Source: Isoperla grammatica (taxonomy: Eukaryota; Arthropoda; Insecta; Plecoptera; Perlodidae). Taken from it: a stretch of DNA of 64,000 nt. The notes beneath the pieces were generated by a model, which worked only from the letters and a program-made list of their open reading frames with translations, had not been told where the DNA came from and ran no database searches. The stretch covers positions 7,775,966-7,839,965 of the forward strand of contig OX246747.1 of NCBI GenBank assembly GCA_945910005.1, in the 5' to 3' direction. Made by a program: the position numbers and the translations under genes. Below, in pieces: positions 46,506-56,521 of this stretch. Position 1 is the stretch's first letter. Each line of letters starts with the position of its first letter.

Positions 46506-47282
46506 CCATTATCAAAAAATGAACATACAAATAAAAAAAAAAAAAATTACATTTTATTTTGTTTTAAACAAAATGAAAGTGTGATGGCAAATTTTATCTT
46601 AACAAACATACCCCTCTACTAATACATGTAAATCATACTTACCTCAAAATTAAGAACTAAAAAATATGGGTCAAAGGATGTGAAAGGATGTCCAGTGAAA
46701 TGCCATTTATACATTTTTCAATGTAGGCTACATCAGCAAGAACATGTTTTAGTTAACTAAACAAATTAGGCCTATACAATAAGCATGGCGGTATCATAAA
46801 AGTTAGGGATGTCAAACAATATGAAATTCAATATCGCTAATCGTAAAACAAACACAAACTTGTTGCGATATTTGCGATAATATTGTCGGCAAAAATATCG
46901 TGACGATATTGCAAATAAAATTTTTACCGCGGTATTATTATTATTATTATTATTTATTTTCAACATGTTAAGAAGGAATACAAGTATACAATACAATATA
47001 TCGGTCAAAACACGCTGATGGTAGTGAGCGTCAGAGCAAGCCCCATATACACATGAAATGTGCCTCACTACCATTCTCTTAACTGCTAGTTACATAATTC
47101 TAGGTTCATAAAATTAATGTATGTGATGTATGATATTGTACAGATGAAGATACATGATAAACGGGTGATGATGATACATGGTGAATGGGTGATTGTGCAG
47201 ATGATGATGAATGCGTGAGATTATTCCTTATTGCCTTACATATCTACGATTAATTTACAATGCGTTCTTACATATGTGTCAG

Positions 47283-47515
47283 CGTGTGCGTGTGCGTGTG
47301 CGTGTGCGTGTGCGTGTGCGTGTGCGTGTGCGTGTGCGTGTGCGTGTGCGTGTGCGTGTGCGTGTGCGTGTGCGTGTGCGTGTGCGTGTGCGTGTGCGTG
47401 TGCGTGTGCGTGTGCGTGTGCGTGTGCGTGTGCGTGTGCGTGTGCGTGTGCGTGTGCGTGTGCGTGTGCGTGTGCGTGTGTGTGCGTGTGTGTGTGTGTG
47501 TGCGTGTGTGTTCGT
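47283..47515. repeat. (GTGCGT)n hexanucleotide array at the LINE 3' end
   Basis: About 200 bp of nearly perfect GTGCGT followed by GT-rich interruptions. On minus it follows the LINE stop codon by about 30 bp, so it may be the element's 3'-terminal repeat. Val-Arg, Cys-Val and Ala-Cys frames here are artefacts. Confidence 0.9.
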
Positions 47516-47547
47516 GTTGTCAGTGTAATGTGTAGGTTACCAAGCTC

Positions 47548-50500
47548 TCAAGACAAAGACTCCCTTAGCTGCTTTTGAAACGTCTTCATTGACTTCACGT
47601 TTCTTAAGTCGTATGTCAGATTGTTATAAAGATTAGCGGCCCTACGATAAAAACCGTCTTGGTAGAGAGAAGTTCGGGCAAAAGGAGGACAAAGCGTCAC
47701 TCCTCTACCATACCTTGCCGAGCGATAATTGAGTTTGATTCTGTGCAATGGGTCCAAATCTACTGTGTTGTTGAACATCTTTTTAAGGTAAACAATGTCT
47801 ATTTCAATGAGGGAGTTTTCTAGCGATAATGTGTTGCACATTTTCCGCCTTTCTTGGCTGCTGCAGTCATTCCTGTGTGTGATGAATTTAGTGGCGCGAT
47901 TATGTATGCTTTCAAGCTTTTTTAAGTTACCCTGTGTGGTAGGATGCCACGCAGGACATCCGTACACCATAACAGACTTTACGAGACTTAAATATACAGT
48001 TCGCTTAATGTTTGATCTGGCACTATGCAGTGTTCTGGATATGAAACCCAAGAGTTTTGCTGCTTTTTGTCTAACTATTTCTGTTTGAATGTTCCATTTT
48101 AAATCACTAGTTACGGTAACACCTAAAATTTTTATTGATTGCACTGAGTCTAATTTGCTATTGCTTATGTAATATGATGATGTAACTTGCTGTTTTGCTC
48201 TTGTGATGCTCAAATGGTGACATTTTCGCTCGTTTAGTGACATGGAGTTGACTTGGCACCACAGCTGGATACTGTCCAGGTCACTTTGAAGTATGTCTTC
48301 GTCTTCCTTGGAGTTAATGACGCGGTACAGTGTACAGTCATCTGCGTACTGACGGATTTCAGACTGCACACATTGTGGAAGGTCCATCATGAACACCGTG
48401 AACAACAGGGGCCCAAGGACCGAACCCTGTGGAACCCCCGACACTGCACTAAATTCGCTGGAGTGAGCTCCGTCAAACAACACACGCATGTTTCTTCCTG
48501 ACAGGAAGCTATTAAGCCAACTCAGAGCGCCCCCATTAATGTTGAGTCGTTGGAGTTTCATGAGTAGTCGTTTGTGTGGAATGCGATCGAACGCTTTGGC
48601 CCAGTCCAAGGTGACAACATCCACACGACTTCCGGGCTTTGCGTCGATCGCGAACTGCCAATCGTCTATAGCAGCGGTCAGCATCGTGACGCAAGATCTT
48701 CGAGGCAGGAAGCCATGTTGATTTGCGTTGATCGCCTTTATGTTCTGGAGATGTTGCAGAAGTTGGTAATTGACCATCTTGTCCATTAGCTTTCCCACCA
48801 CGGACGTAAGGGAGATGGGACGGTAGTTGCTGGTGTTGCTTCTTTCTCCACCTTTATAGATTGGTACAACGTTCGCCGCCTTCCACTCCTTCGGTATTTC
48901 CCCGCACGTCATGGACACGTTGAAGAGGTAACTTAGTGACGGCGATATTGCCCTGGCACATTTGTGCAATATTTTGCTTGGTATTCCGTCGGGACCCGTG
49001 GCTCCATCCGGCTTCATTCGTTTGACGGTTTGACAAACGTGCTCCGGAGCGAATGAGAACGAGTTTACACGTTGCGCGTTGTTGTTCAGGCGATGTGGAG
49101 GAAATATATCCGAGTCGTTGTCTGGAGGGCAGGTGAAATTTCCCTTGAAAATGTTCGAGAACGCCTCGGCAATTATTTTTGAATTAGTTTCCTCAACTCC
49201 ATCTATTATGAAATGTCGAGGAGCGGCGCTGCCTGTCCTGCCATGGATGTATTTCCAAACCTGCTTTCCGGACCCCGCTCCCAGTTTCCACACATATTCG
49301 TCGTGCGCTCGCCTTAACTCAATCTTCACTTCGTTTCTTACACGTCTGTAATGTTCCCACCTCTCATCTGTAGGCGCTGTCTTGTATTTTTTGTATAGTC
49401 GATCTCTGCGATGTAGTTTATTTACAATTTTCTTAGAGATCCAAGGTGATTTCCTCTTACCCTTTATGACAAATTGTGGGACTGCGTTGTCTACACATTT
49501 CCAAAACGCCTGTTTCCACTCGGCCCACAACGCTTCGATGTTATTAGTGGATTGTGTGAAAACAGGCAGGTTTTTTGAAAGTGATCTTTCCAACCATTTC
49601 CAGTTCGCTTTAGCGTAGTTGTACGCTTTCCTCTGAACTTCTTTCGTCCTTGGCGGCTGCCATTGTAGATCGAACTTGACTGCCATGTGGTCACTAACGC
49701 CAGTCACAACCTCCGTGTTCGCCACCTTGTCGGGATTGTTGGTCAATACGAGATCAATGATGGACCTGGAAGATTTTGATATTCTGGTTGCATCTTTGAC
49801 CATCTGATGCGGTGTAACATCCAGGAAAGCCGACAGGAATTGGTTGGAAAGGGGTGTACGTGGAAATGCGTGCTCATTCCGTCCCCAGTCAATTTCCAGG
49901 TTAAAGTCCCCACAAAGAATAACAGCGTTGTAGTTTTGTTGCACGTCTTGCACCTTGCTTATGGAGTTTATGAGGTTGGTGTTTGTGTCCTCGTTTGAAC
50001 TTGGCGCGCGATATGCCGACCCCGCCAGTATTCTCTCTTGCCCGCAAGATAGCTCCACCCACACCACTTCGGCGTTCGTCTCCAGCTGTTCGACTCGCTT
50101 TGGTTTTAGCTCGGGTTTGACAGCAATTAACACGCCCCCGTGCCGCCCACTCACACGGTCTTTGCGGAAGACGGTGTACCCACTGGGCAAAGCCTCTGCG
50201 TCGGAGATGGAAGAGTGAAGCCATGTTTCGCACACGAAAATAATTGCGGGGTCCGCGGATTCAATCCATGCGTGAATGAGTGGACCCGTTTTTTTATTTG
50301 TCAAACTTCTAGCATTGAAACTAATGCAGGCCAGTTTCCCCCTAGCTTTGTTATTTACATTATTTACATGAGTGCCCGAAAGTAGGTCGGCAAGTGAGTC
50401 TCCAGTCGATGTGTCAAGGAAAGAATCTGACAGGCCAGGCATACTACATTGCCAGCAGGCCCAGTTGGCTTTTCCCCGTTTCATCGACTGGTAGGCTGCT

Positions 50501-50961
50501 GACGACAGGTCAGTGCAGGTCCGGTGCGTTTTGTTGTGACAGAGACTGCATTCGATGAAAAGTTGGTTTCGTCTTCCAGCAGCTTGGCAGACTGAACAAT
50601 AAGGGCTGGTTGTTGCGGGGCCTGGGTTCAGTTCAACGTCGCCACTTAGCGCGATGAATAGCAACCCTGCCACGCCGAGTCTGATGGCCGACTCCACGGG
50701 GCGCCGCCTGTCCGTCGCCAGAAGCTGACTGCATTTAGCAGGCGAGAACCCCCGGCTTCCAGTTATACATAAAGTTACAGCAGAGATTTTGCAATTACTT
50801 ACGATTAACATTCTTTCCAGAATGGGGTGATATTCTCTAATGTTCGCCGCGCTTAGCTCGTTCACCTGTTTCCTCACACACGTATGTACACAACATTTGA
50901 CGAGAACTAACACCAACGTAAACTTCACACAAAACACAACGGATCTACCACTTGCCGCCAT
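47548..50961 (-). CDS. Intact LINE polyprotein: 2A-like peptide, PHD-like finger, endonuclease, reverse transcriptase
   Basis: The ATG at 50961 has a good context (AAAGATGG), giving 1137 residues; the frame is open further upstream but has no ATG there. Residues 1-30 are hydrophobic and signal-peptide-like (SVVFCVKFTLVLVLV). Residues 100-115, LLFIALSGDVELNPGP, match the 2A ribosome-skipping consensus D-V/I-E-x-N-P-G-P, predicting separation after Gly114. A C4HC3 PHD-like cluster follows (C122, C125, C138, C141, H146, C149, C169, C172). An APE-type endonuclease spans about 210-435 (N216, E245, GDFN at 351, SDH at 423-425). RT spans about 690-905 (SGVPQGSVLG, YADD at 872-875). All catalytic motifs are intact. 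Clade CR1/L2-like by architecture. This is a candidate for a recently active element. Confidence 0.92.
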   Translation of the reverse strand: MAASGRSVVFCVKFTLVLVLVKCCVHTCVRKQVNELSAANIREYHPILERMLIVSNCKISAVTLCITGSRGFSPAKCSQLLATDRRRPVESAIRLGVAGLLFIALSGDVELNPGPATTSPYCSVCQAAGRRNQLFIECSLCHNKTHRTCTDLSSAAYQSMKRGKANWACWQCSMPGLSDSFLDTSTGDSLADLLSGTHVNNVNNKARGKLACISFNARSLTNKKTGPLIHAWIESADPAIIFVCETWLHSSISDAEALPSGYTVFRKDRVSGRHGGVLIAVKPELKPKRVEQLETNAEVVWVELSCGQERILAGSAYRAPSSNEDTNTNLINSISKVQDVQQNYNAVILCGDFNLEIDWGRNEHAFPRTPLSNQFLSAFLDVTPHQMVKDATRISKSSRSIIDLVLTNNPDKVANTEVVTGVSDHMAVKFDLQWQPPRTKEVQRKAYNYAKANWKWLERSLSKNLPVFTQSTNNIEALWAEWKQAFWKCVDNAVPQFVIKGKRKSPWISKKIVNKLHRRDRLYKKYKTAPTDERWEHYRRVRNEVKIELRRAHDEYVWKLGAGSGKQVWKYIHGRTGSAAPRHFIIDGVEETNSKIIAEAFSNIFKGNFTCPPDNDSDIFPPHRLNNNAQRVNSFSFAPEHVCQTVKRMKPDGATGPDGIPSKILHKCARAISPSLSYLFNVSMTCGEIPKEWKAANVVPIYKGGERSNTSNYRPISLTSVVGKLMDKMVNYQLLQHLQNIKAINANQHGFLPRRSCVTMLTAAIDDWQFAIDAKPGSRVDVVTLDWAKAFDRIPHKRLLMKLQRLNINGGALSWLNSFLSGRNMRVLFDGAHSSEFSAVSGVPQGSVLGPLLFTVFMMDLPQCVQSEIRQYADDCTLYRVINSKEDEDILQSDLDSIQLWCQVNSMSLNERKCHHLSITRAKQQVTSSYYISNSKLDSVQSIKILGVTVTSDLKWNIQTEIVRQKAAKLLGFISRTLHSARSNIKRTVYLSLVKSVMVYGCPAWHPTTQGNLKKLESIHNRATKFITHRNDCSSQERRKMCNTLSLENSLIEIDIVYLKKMFNNTVDLDPLHRIKLNYRSARYGRGVTLCPPFARTSLYQDGFYRRAANLYNNLTYDLRNVKSMKTFQKQLRESLS
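50671..50961 (-). other. Signal-peptide-like / N-terminal leader of the LINE ORF
   Basis: Codons 1-97 precede the 2A-like segment. They hold a hydrophobic stretch near the start and several Cys but no named domain. If skipping occurs, this leader would be released as a separate product of about 114 residues including the 2A remnant. Confidence 0.5.
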
Positions 50962-51869
50962 CTTTTGCTGACTATATGATGAAAGATGCACTAAATACTT
51001 GTGCGTTTATTTGGCTACTCGTTTTTAAATTTTGCCATATCCTCATCGCGCCTAATTGTCAACCCATGCCCGAGCGTTAGGCGGACGCTCAGTGAGTGCT
51101 GAGCGGACGCCCAAATTCAAATATAAAAGCAAGTCATTGCGATATCTTACATAATTTAATATTGTATGATTATTGCAATATGACTCGCCATATCACGATA
51201 TTATCTATATTTATTGATATAGGATTATTGTTGACATTCCTAATAAAAAGGTTCCATTGGAGAAATGAAAAATATATAGCTGTTTTCACTGTACCAGCAT
51301 GGGTGCAATCAAATAGAATATCCAATATCATAGGTTGTATTTTAATAATGCCACTTAGTATTTATTACCTATTGAACAATGCAATACAAACTAACTACAC
51401 GAACTAAATACGTCATTGTAATTCTGCAACATTGTCCTATTATTTCATCTGCGGACGATACAAATATCTACATGTATCTGGATATGAACTAAATTCATCA
51501 ATATGCATTTGTTAAATATAGAGAGGAGTGGGAATGCCAAAAGTATTGGGTATTCCCAAATGTTTGATCATTCCTAAAGTTGAGACATTCACAAAGTTTT
51601 GCACATTACCAAGAACTTGAGTGTTACCAAGCTCTTTTGCTTGGATATACCTAATTAAGGAATACTTTTTCTCGGTGTTTCGATGTTTGGCGAAGGCTGT
51701 GTTTCAGGCAATGATTGTTCATGGATTTCATGTTTTCATGTTTTAAACATGTTAACCCTAAGATCCCTTTTCCCATTCCGCATCATTTTATTTTAGTGAT
51801 TTTTATTTTATATTAATTATTACATTATGTACATTTTTATATAATTAATATAAATATTAATATTTAATA

Positions 51870-51877
51870 ATATTATA

Positions 51878-51929
<52 letters not shown>

Positions 51930-51930
51930 T
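51870..51930. repeat. (ATT)n microsatellite
   Basis: TTATTA repeat followed by a T-run. The surrounding 51.4-52.6 kb is AT-rich with no recognisable gene. Confidence 0.9.
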
Positions 51931-52762
51931 TTTTTTTTCTTCTCCAATTCCAATGTTTCATTTTGTATAGTTTGATTTGATGATTATCTAAATAATGTTT
52001 GTAACACACAAATGGGACATTAAAATAATGTATTACTTGTCTAATAAAAGGTAGACTTAGACATTAAGATAGTTTATGCATAAATATGGAATACAAACCT
52101 TTATTTGTGTAACGGGAGTATTTTTTAAAGTAAAAACAGAGTGGTGGCAATTAATACCCCACCGCTACCCCAACCAACCCCAACATGAACCTTGCTGTCA
52201 TCATGGATAATGATGATTATGTTGAGTTTGTGTTTAAACCTAAACAAATAGTTTAGTGTTTTATTCTACCATCTAACTACGATTATCCTAATTAAGCGTG
52301 ATTAACACACGCTGTTACCACCACCGTGTTATTTACAGCGATCGATCCTTATTTCTTTTGGCATAACATTTTGAAGCTAAAGGCGTTGAATTGAAATTAA
52401 CAAATTTAAACTGAAAATACCGGTTTGGTACGAATCTAACTTCAGCAACTTTTTTGATTTTGTGTTTAATAGGCCTACACTCCGAGGGACACCAAATATT
52501 AGTGAAGTGCTCTTATGCCGGCGGCGTTCCAATGTATGCCATCTGTCCGCCGGTTGCTCCTGTGCCCCATATGACTGAAATTTTGTTGTAGGCCTTCATT
52601 CTTGAATTTCACCATTAAATTATATGTATATAATTATTTGTCATGGTTCCTTACCTCTCACAGTAGTCGGCGTATCGCTTGGCGTAAGAAAGAGCTTGTG
52701 CACGTCGATAGCTCTTACATTTGCGTCTGCAAGTTATATATGCAGATTACATGAAAGGAAAA

Positions 52763-52987
52763 TCAATTGTCATAGGTGATTGATGATAAATGAGTAAAAA
52801 GTGCATTTTTACGTTTTTCCCCCAATTTCAATAGGTAGCGGTTGTACATGTGTAGCCTCTGTATGTCTTCCGGCGTGGTACGACATAATATGGGGGGCAG
52901 AGTAAGCAGGATTATTTGGGGCGTTTTGGTGGCGATAATCCTTGCTATATCCCCTATGGCGTGGCACTTAGGACACGTGATGCACAA
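52763..52987 (-). other. Possible SGNH-hydrolase-like ORF fragment
   Basis: The minus frame contains IILLTLPPILCRTTPEDIQR and HMYNRYLLKL, resembling the block of SGNH/GDSL-type hydrolases found in some LINE ORF1 proteins (I.L.T.PP........N..L). No catalytic GDS block is in view. Weak call. Confidence 0.25.
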
Positions 52988-53081
52988 ATATAGGACACGA
53001 ATGCTTAGGCCTAGCCTAGTATATACCTAGCCTAGGGATCAATGTAATGGGGAAGGATGTCATGGTAAATGACTTGAGGAC

Positions 53082-53310
53082 ACATTTTTTTTTTTTACTG
53101 GGCTGCTGGGGTAAGTGTATGTCCCAAGTTCTGCCGTTGAAAATATAATTGACAACCTGCCCGACATGGTGGGTACCGCCCCCACCGTGCCGGGCACCTG
53201 ACTCTGGCTTGGTGAGGCCTTGAGGCTGAATTATATCTTGGTCCTCGTCTGTGTTCGGTTTGATTAGTGAGATCTCGCCTACCGGGGAGGTGGCCAACTG
53301 CGGCTTATTC
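53082..53310 (-). other. Unidentified retroposed-looking sequence with poly-A tail
   Basis: On minus, about 215 bp of G/C-rich, structured-looking sequence (GGTAGGCGAGATCTCACTAA ... CCCAGCAGCCCAGT) ends in a run of 12 A at 53082-53093. The A-tail and compact size suggest a retroposed RNA or a SINE. I could not match it to a snRNA, 7SL or tRNA. Confidence 0.4.
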
Positions 53311-53761
53311 TTTTTTGTATTACCTTTTTTGTAATACCTACAGATAGAAAGACAAGGGTAGGCTTAGGCCTAAGCTCTAAGCCTAGGTTGGAACTGCCTA
53401 TCCCTAAACCTAGGCCTATCTTGACAATTATAACATGCTGGAGCTTAGTCATGAGAAACACAATTTATTAAATTATAAACAAGCAGGACTACATACATTC
53501 TTCAAAAAATTTCCTTAGTGTGATATTTTTTAACATTTAAACATAAAATTAAAACAAAAGCATACGGTTGGCGATTCGAACAGACAATACATAATTATAT
53601 AACATGAGGAAATAAAGTTGAAAAAACCCTCTTCGGAAGAGGATAAGACTAAACTTTATTAAATTAGTGAACACAATTATAGCAGGTACTCTCTTGAAAT
53701 GAAATTGACTTAAGTAACATTGAAAAAAATGGCAGAATTAAAGTAAAATATGTTTGGTACG

Positions 53762-55171
53762 TTAAAGTGTTCGTTCACCTCTTGCTGCAATGTGTACCTA
53801 TACACACATGTTGGTATGTAGAACACATATTGAACAACAGTTTCACCGAAAATGATTCGAGTTCCACGTAATTAGTGGTTAAATGTTTTATTCAGCCCGT
53901 TGAACGTTCTACGTTTGGCAACACTGTACCCCCGAGTTTTGTTTGAGCTTGCTTCACGCATTTGGAGGGATGGGCGAAAAGTAGCCGGCCAAGCGCATGT
54001 GTATACTCGTTTCCTAATGCAAAATAAGAAAATTCGTCGTTTTTATGTCGATTATAATATATACTACTTATTTCAGTTTCGGGATGAATATTACGACTTA
54101 TGAGATATAGTTCCTAGCTTATGTTACTGAAAACAAGTGTCACTGGTTATGGTAGCAATATGCTACACTATTAGTTGTCTCTTTATTTGAAACGTAACAC
54201 AATTTTTTACTGGAAATAATACTGTTTACTGAGTTAAATCAACCTGTTCTATTCATTGAACCGTCTTGCAATTATAATTTCTGTTACATTGTACGACACT
54301 ATATCGAATTTCACTAGACATCAAATTTAATTTTTTATTCTTAACAAATAAACAAGCTATGAACCTCTTTTAGTTGTTATGTTTTTTTGTTGCTGTTATA
54401 TATTTTGTTATTATTAAATTTTGCATTATATTGTTGAGTTATAGGGCCTAGTTAGTCTAACTCAACTCAACAATGAGTGATTGTTTTACATAACACTAAC
54501 AGTCAATTAATATACACACAAACGAACTGAACTGAACTAAATGGCAGGAGAAAGACCGACCATACACAAGACACAAGACGTGTGATTTCTTCTTCAGCCA
54601 ATGTTATGTATGATTAACATATGACATGTAAACATATCGATGCATTGTTTCAGAATGCTGGATAGAAAAACCAACAGCCGTATGTTTGTGAGATTTAATT
54701 TGAGGTCTCCGTCAAAACCTGTTCGACGCAATTGTAACTGTATTCCTTATGGTGACAAATACTATTATAATTATATTCCTTCTTGACAAATATTATTATC
54801 ATTTCACAAATCGAAGAGAAATATAAACACATTTCCAGTGAGTTGTTACAAATCTTGTATCTACCCGCATGACCGCGCGCCTTCTGCGCCACTTTCATTT
54901 GAACAAAGTATCTCACCAGACAACGAGCGCTCCCTCTCTTGTTGTCTTCAGCCAACCACGCATCTTCAGTACCACCCCTCCTTCCAATGCCGGCTGGAGA
55001 CGCAGTGCAGAGTTGGCAACATGGGTTACATGACGTAGGCAAACCACCTCGAACAGCAAGTTGCGCGAATAAACAATGGTATAGGCCGCGTGATATACAC
55101 CCAAACATTGGTGTTTAGGGTTAAACTTTATATAGAGAACAACTTGCTAAAGAGGTGAACGGGCACTTTAA
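53762..55171. mobile_element. 1.4-kb inverted-repeat element with TTAA flanks
   Basis: TTAAAGTGTTCGTTCACCTC at the left and the complement of a near-identical sequence (CC for TT) at the right form termini of about 22 bp, with TTAA at each end (53762-53765, 55168-55171). This is compatible with a piggyBac-like non-autonomous element. Only short frames inside; none resembles a transposase. Confidence 0.65.
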
Positions 55172-55224
55172 CGTTTTTACTTTTTATAACATTTAAGAAA
55201 ATCTAGACTAGAAATTAAATTATT

Positions 55225-55345
55225 ATGATCAAGCTGGCTGTGCATTTACAATGGATGACACACATTTTACCTTTAAACTCAACCCAATGTTCAGTGTTTT
55301 TAATGCGGAGCTCTTTGCAATCCTGCAAAGCCTCCTTTATGTTGT
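55225..55345 (+). pseudogene. RNase H-like fragment of a non-LTR element
   Basis: YDQAGCAFTMDDTHFTFKLN followed by PMFSVFNAELFAILQSLLY resembles the first half of the RNase H domain of Jockey/I-type LINEs (S.F.AEL.AI..AL). It runs directly into RCC1-like sequence. Confidence 0.45.
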
Positions 55346-55384
55346 AGTACATGTTTTAGTACAAACACGTTTTAGTACATACAT

Positions 55385-55985
55385 CAAAAGGATCGTTACA
55401 ACCAAGCCTGGTGTCCTGGCGTTCGGTGAAGGCCTGCCTGCTGGACCGAGCATCGAGTCGTTCTTCCAAGATGAGACCGTCGTTCAGGTGTCTTGCGGTT
55501 CGAACCACTCTGCAGTTGTCTGCACATCCGGCCGAGCCTACACTTTCGGGAAGAATCAAGACAACGGATGTGTTAAGAACGATGGTGACCAGGTCACTGA
55601 GCCGAGGCTTGTTGACACTCTCAGCTCTGTCAGTATAACTCAGGCTGTTTGTGGAATTGGATACACCATGTTCCTCACTGACAAGGGTGAGTTATATTCA
55701 TGTGGGATGAATGATGAAGGTCAGCTTGGCCTCGGTCACATCAAAAAAGCCCCCACACCCATCCTGGTTGCCGGTGCATAAATATGAGACGTTAAGCCCC
55801 AGTAATCAATCAATCAATCAATCAACCAGCGTGACCAACCTCCCCGAGGCCATCATTGACATATCGTGTGGCGGGTACCATTCAGTTCTTGTCTTGGCCT
55901 CTCGGGCACTCTTGATAACTGGGCGGAATAACGAATGCCAGCTTGGTTTTGACGTAGGCGGCTACTTGATACTTCCACTCACCCT
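55385..55985 (+). pseudogene. RCC1-repeat fragment, intronless, interrupted by a SINE tail
   Basis: Encodes RCC1/BLIP-II-type blades: GVLAFGEG, VVQVSCGSNHSAVVCTSGRA, YTFGKNQDNGC, ITQAVCGIGYTMFLTDKGEL, YSCGMNDEGQLGLG and, after an insertion, IIDISCGGYHSVLVLASRAL. The repeated .SCG..H/Y......G.....G.N..GQLG pattern is diagnostic. About two and a half repeats are present with no introns and no start, stop or poly-A, so this is a partial retrocopy or captured fragment. Which parent (for example a SERGEF- or HERC-like protein) cannot be told. Confidence 0.7.
55779..55824 (+). mobile_element. Minimal SINE-tail insertion in the RCC1 fragment
   Basis: Only the last 45 bp of the common tail (GCATAAATATGAGACGTTAA..., AATC repeats) are present, splitting the RCC1 coding sequence. 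This is what an early-aborted target-primed insertion would leave. Confidence 0.75.
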
Positions 55986-56208
55986 AATCTTCTTTGGCAT
56001 CTGATAATTTTATTCGTGTTAATACGATGTCATCCCGAATGAAGGAAGCTGCGCGTATCCGTTTCCTACCAAGTTCAGACGTGTACAATTGTGTTGGGTT
56101 GTTCCCGAAAAAGTGTAAAATTAAATGGACAGGGTTGTGGCGAGCAGGACAGCGGGTCTCTCCCTGCCAGCGCCTCCCACCACTATCCCCATGGCCTGTC
56201 TGAACAGT

Positions 56209-56490
56209 AGGAAGAATAGGCCCAGAGTGACTCTGCTAGTCGTTAGAGGCAACGAAAGGAGACCCTGTCCCTTTCCCCTCCACTGTCCCACTAAATATTT
56301 CTCCTCCCACTTGGCCCTGCCCTCCCTTGCTGGACTCCCGTATGGCGACCCACGCGACGTACAATGGATTCGGATGTGGCTTTATTCTTCATCATCATCT
56401 TTCTCATCTTCATTATCACCCGCTCGTCGTCTTGATTAGCCATTGCTGCAAAAATATGAGACGTTAAGCCTCATTAATCAATCAATCAAT
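56209..56490 (+). mobile_element. Head-B SINE, copy 4
   Basis: Starts within the head (GGAAGAATAGGCCCAGAGTG, TAGTCGTTAGAGGCAACGAA), then the standard middle and tail ending AATCAATCAATC. The head is diverged. Confidence 0.8.
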
Positions 56491-56521
56491 CGTTTTATTG
56501 CGTATTACTTGTACATACCAG

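Noticed and set aside
47211..47578. Val-Arg, Ala-Cys and Cys-Val repeat frames
   Set aside because: Translation of the GTGCGT hexanucleotide array.
47795..50385. Several plus-strand ORFs of 60-110 codons opposite the LINE
   Set aside because: Shadow frames of the intact minus-strand 1137-residue ORF.
50961..50991. Starting the LINE ORF at 50991
   Set aside because: That codon is GTG; the first ATG in frame, with a good context, is at 50961.
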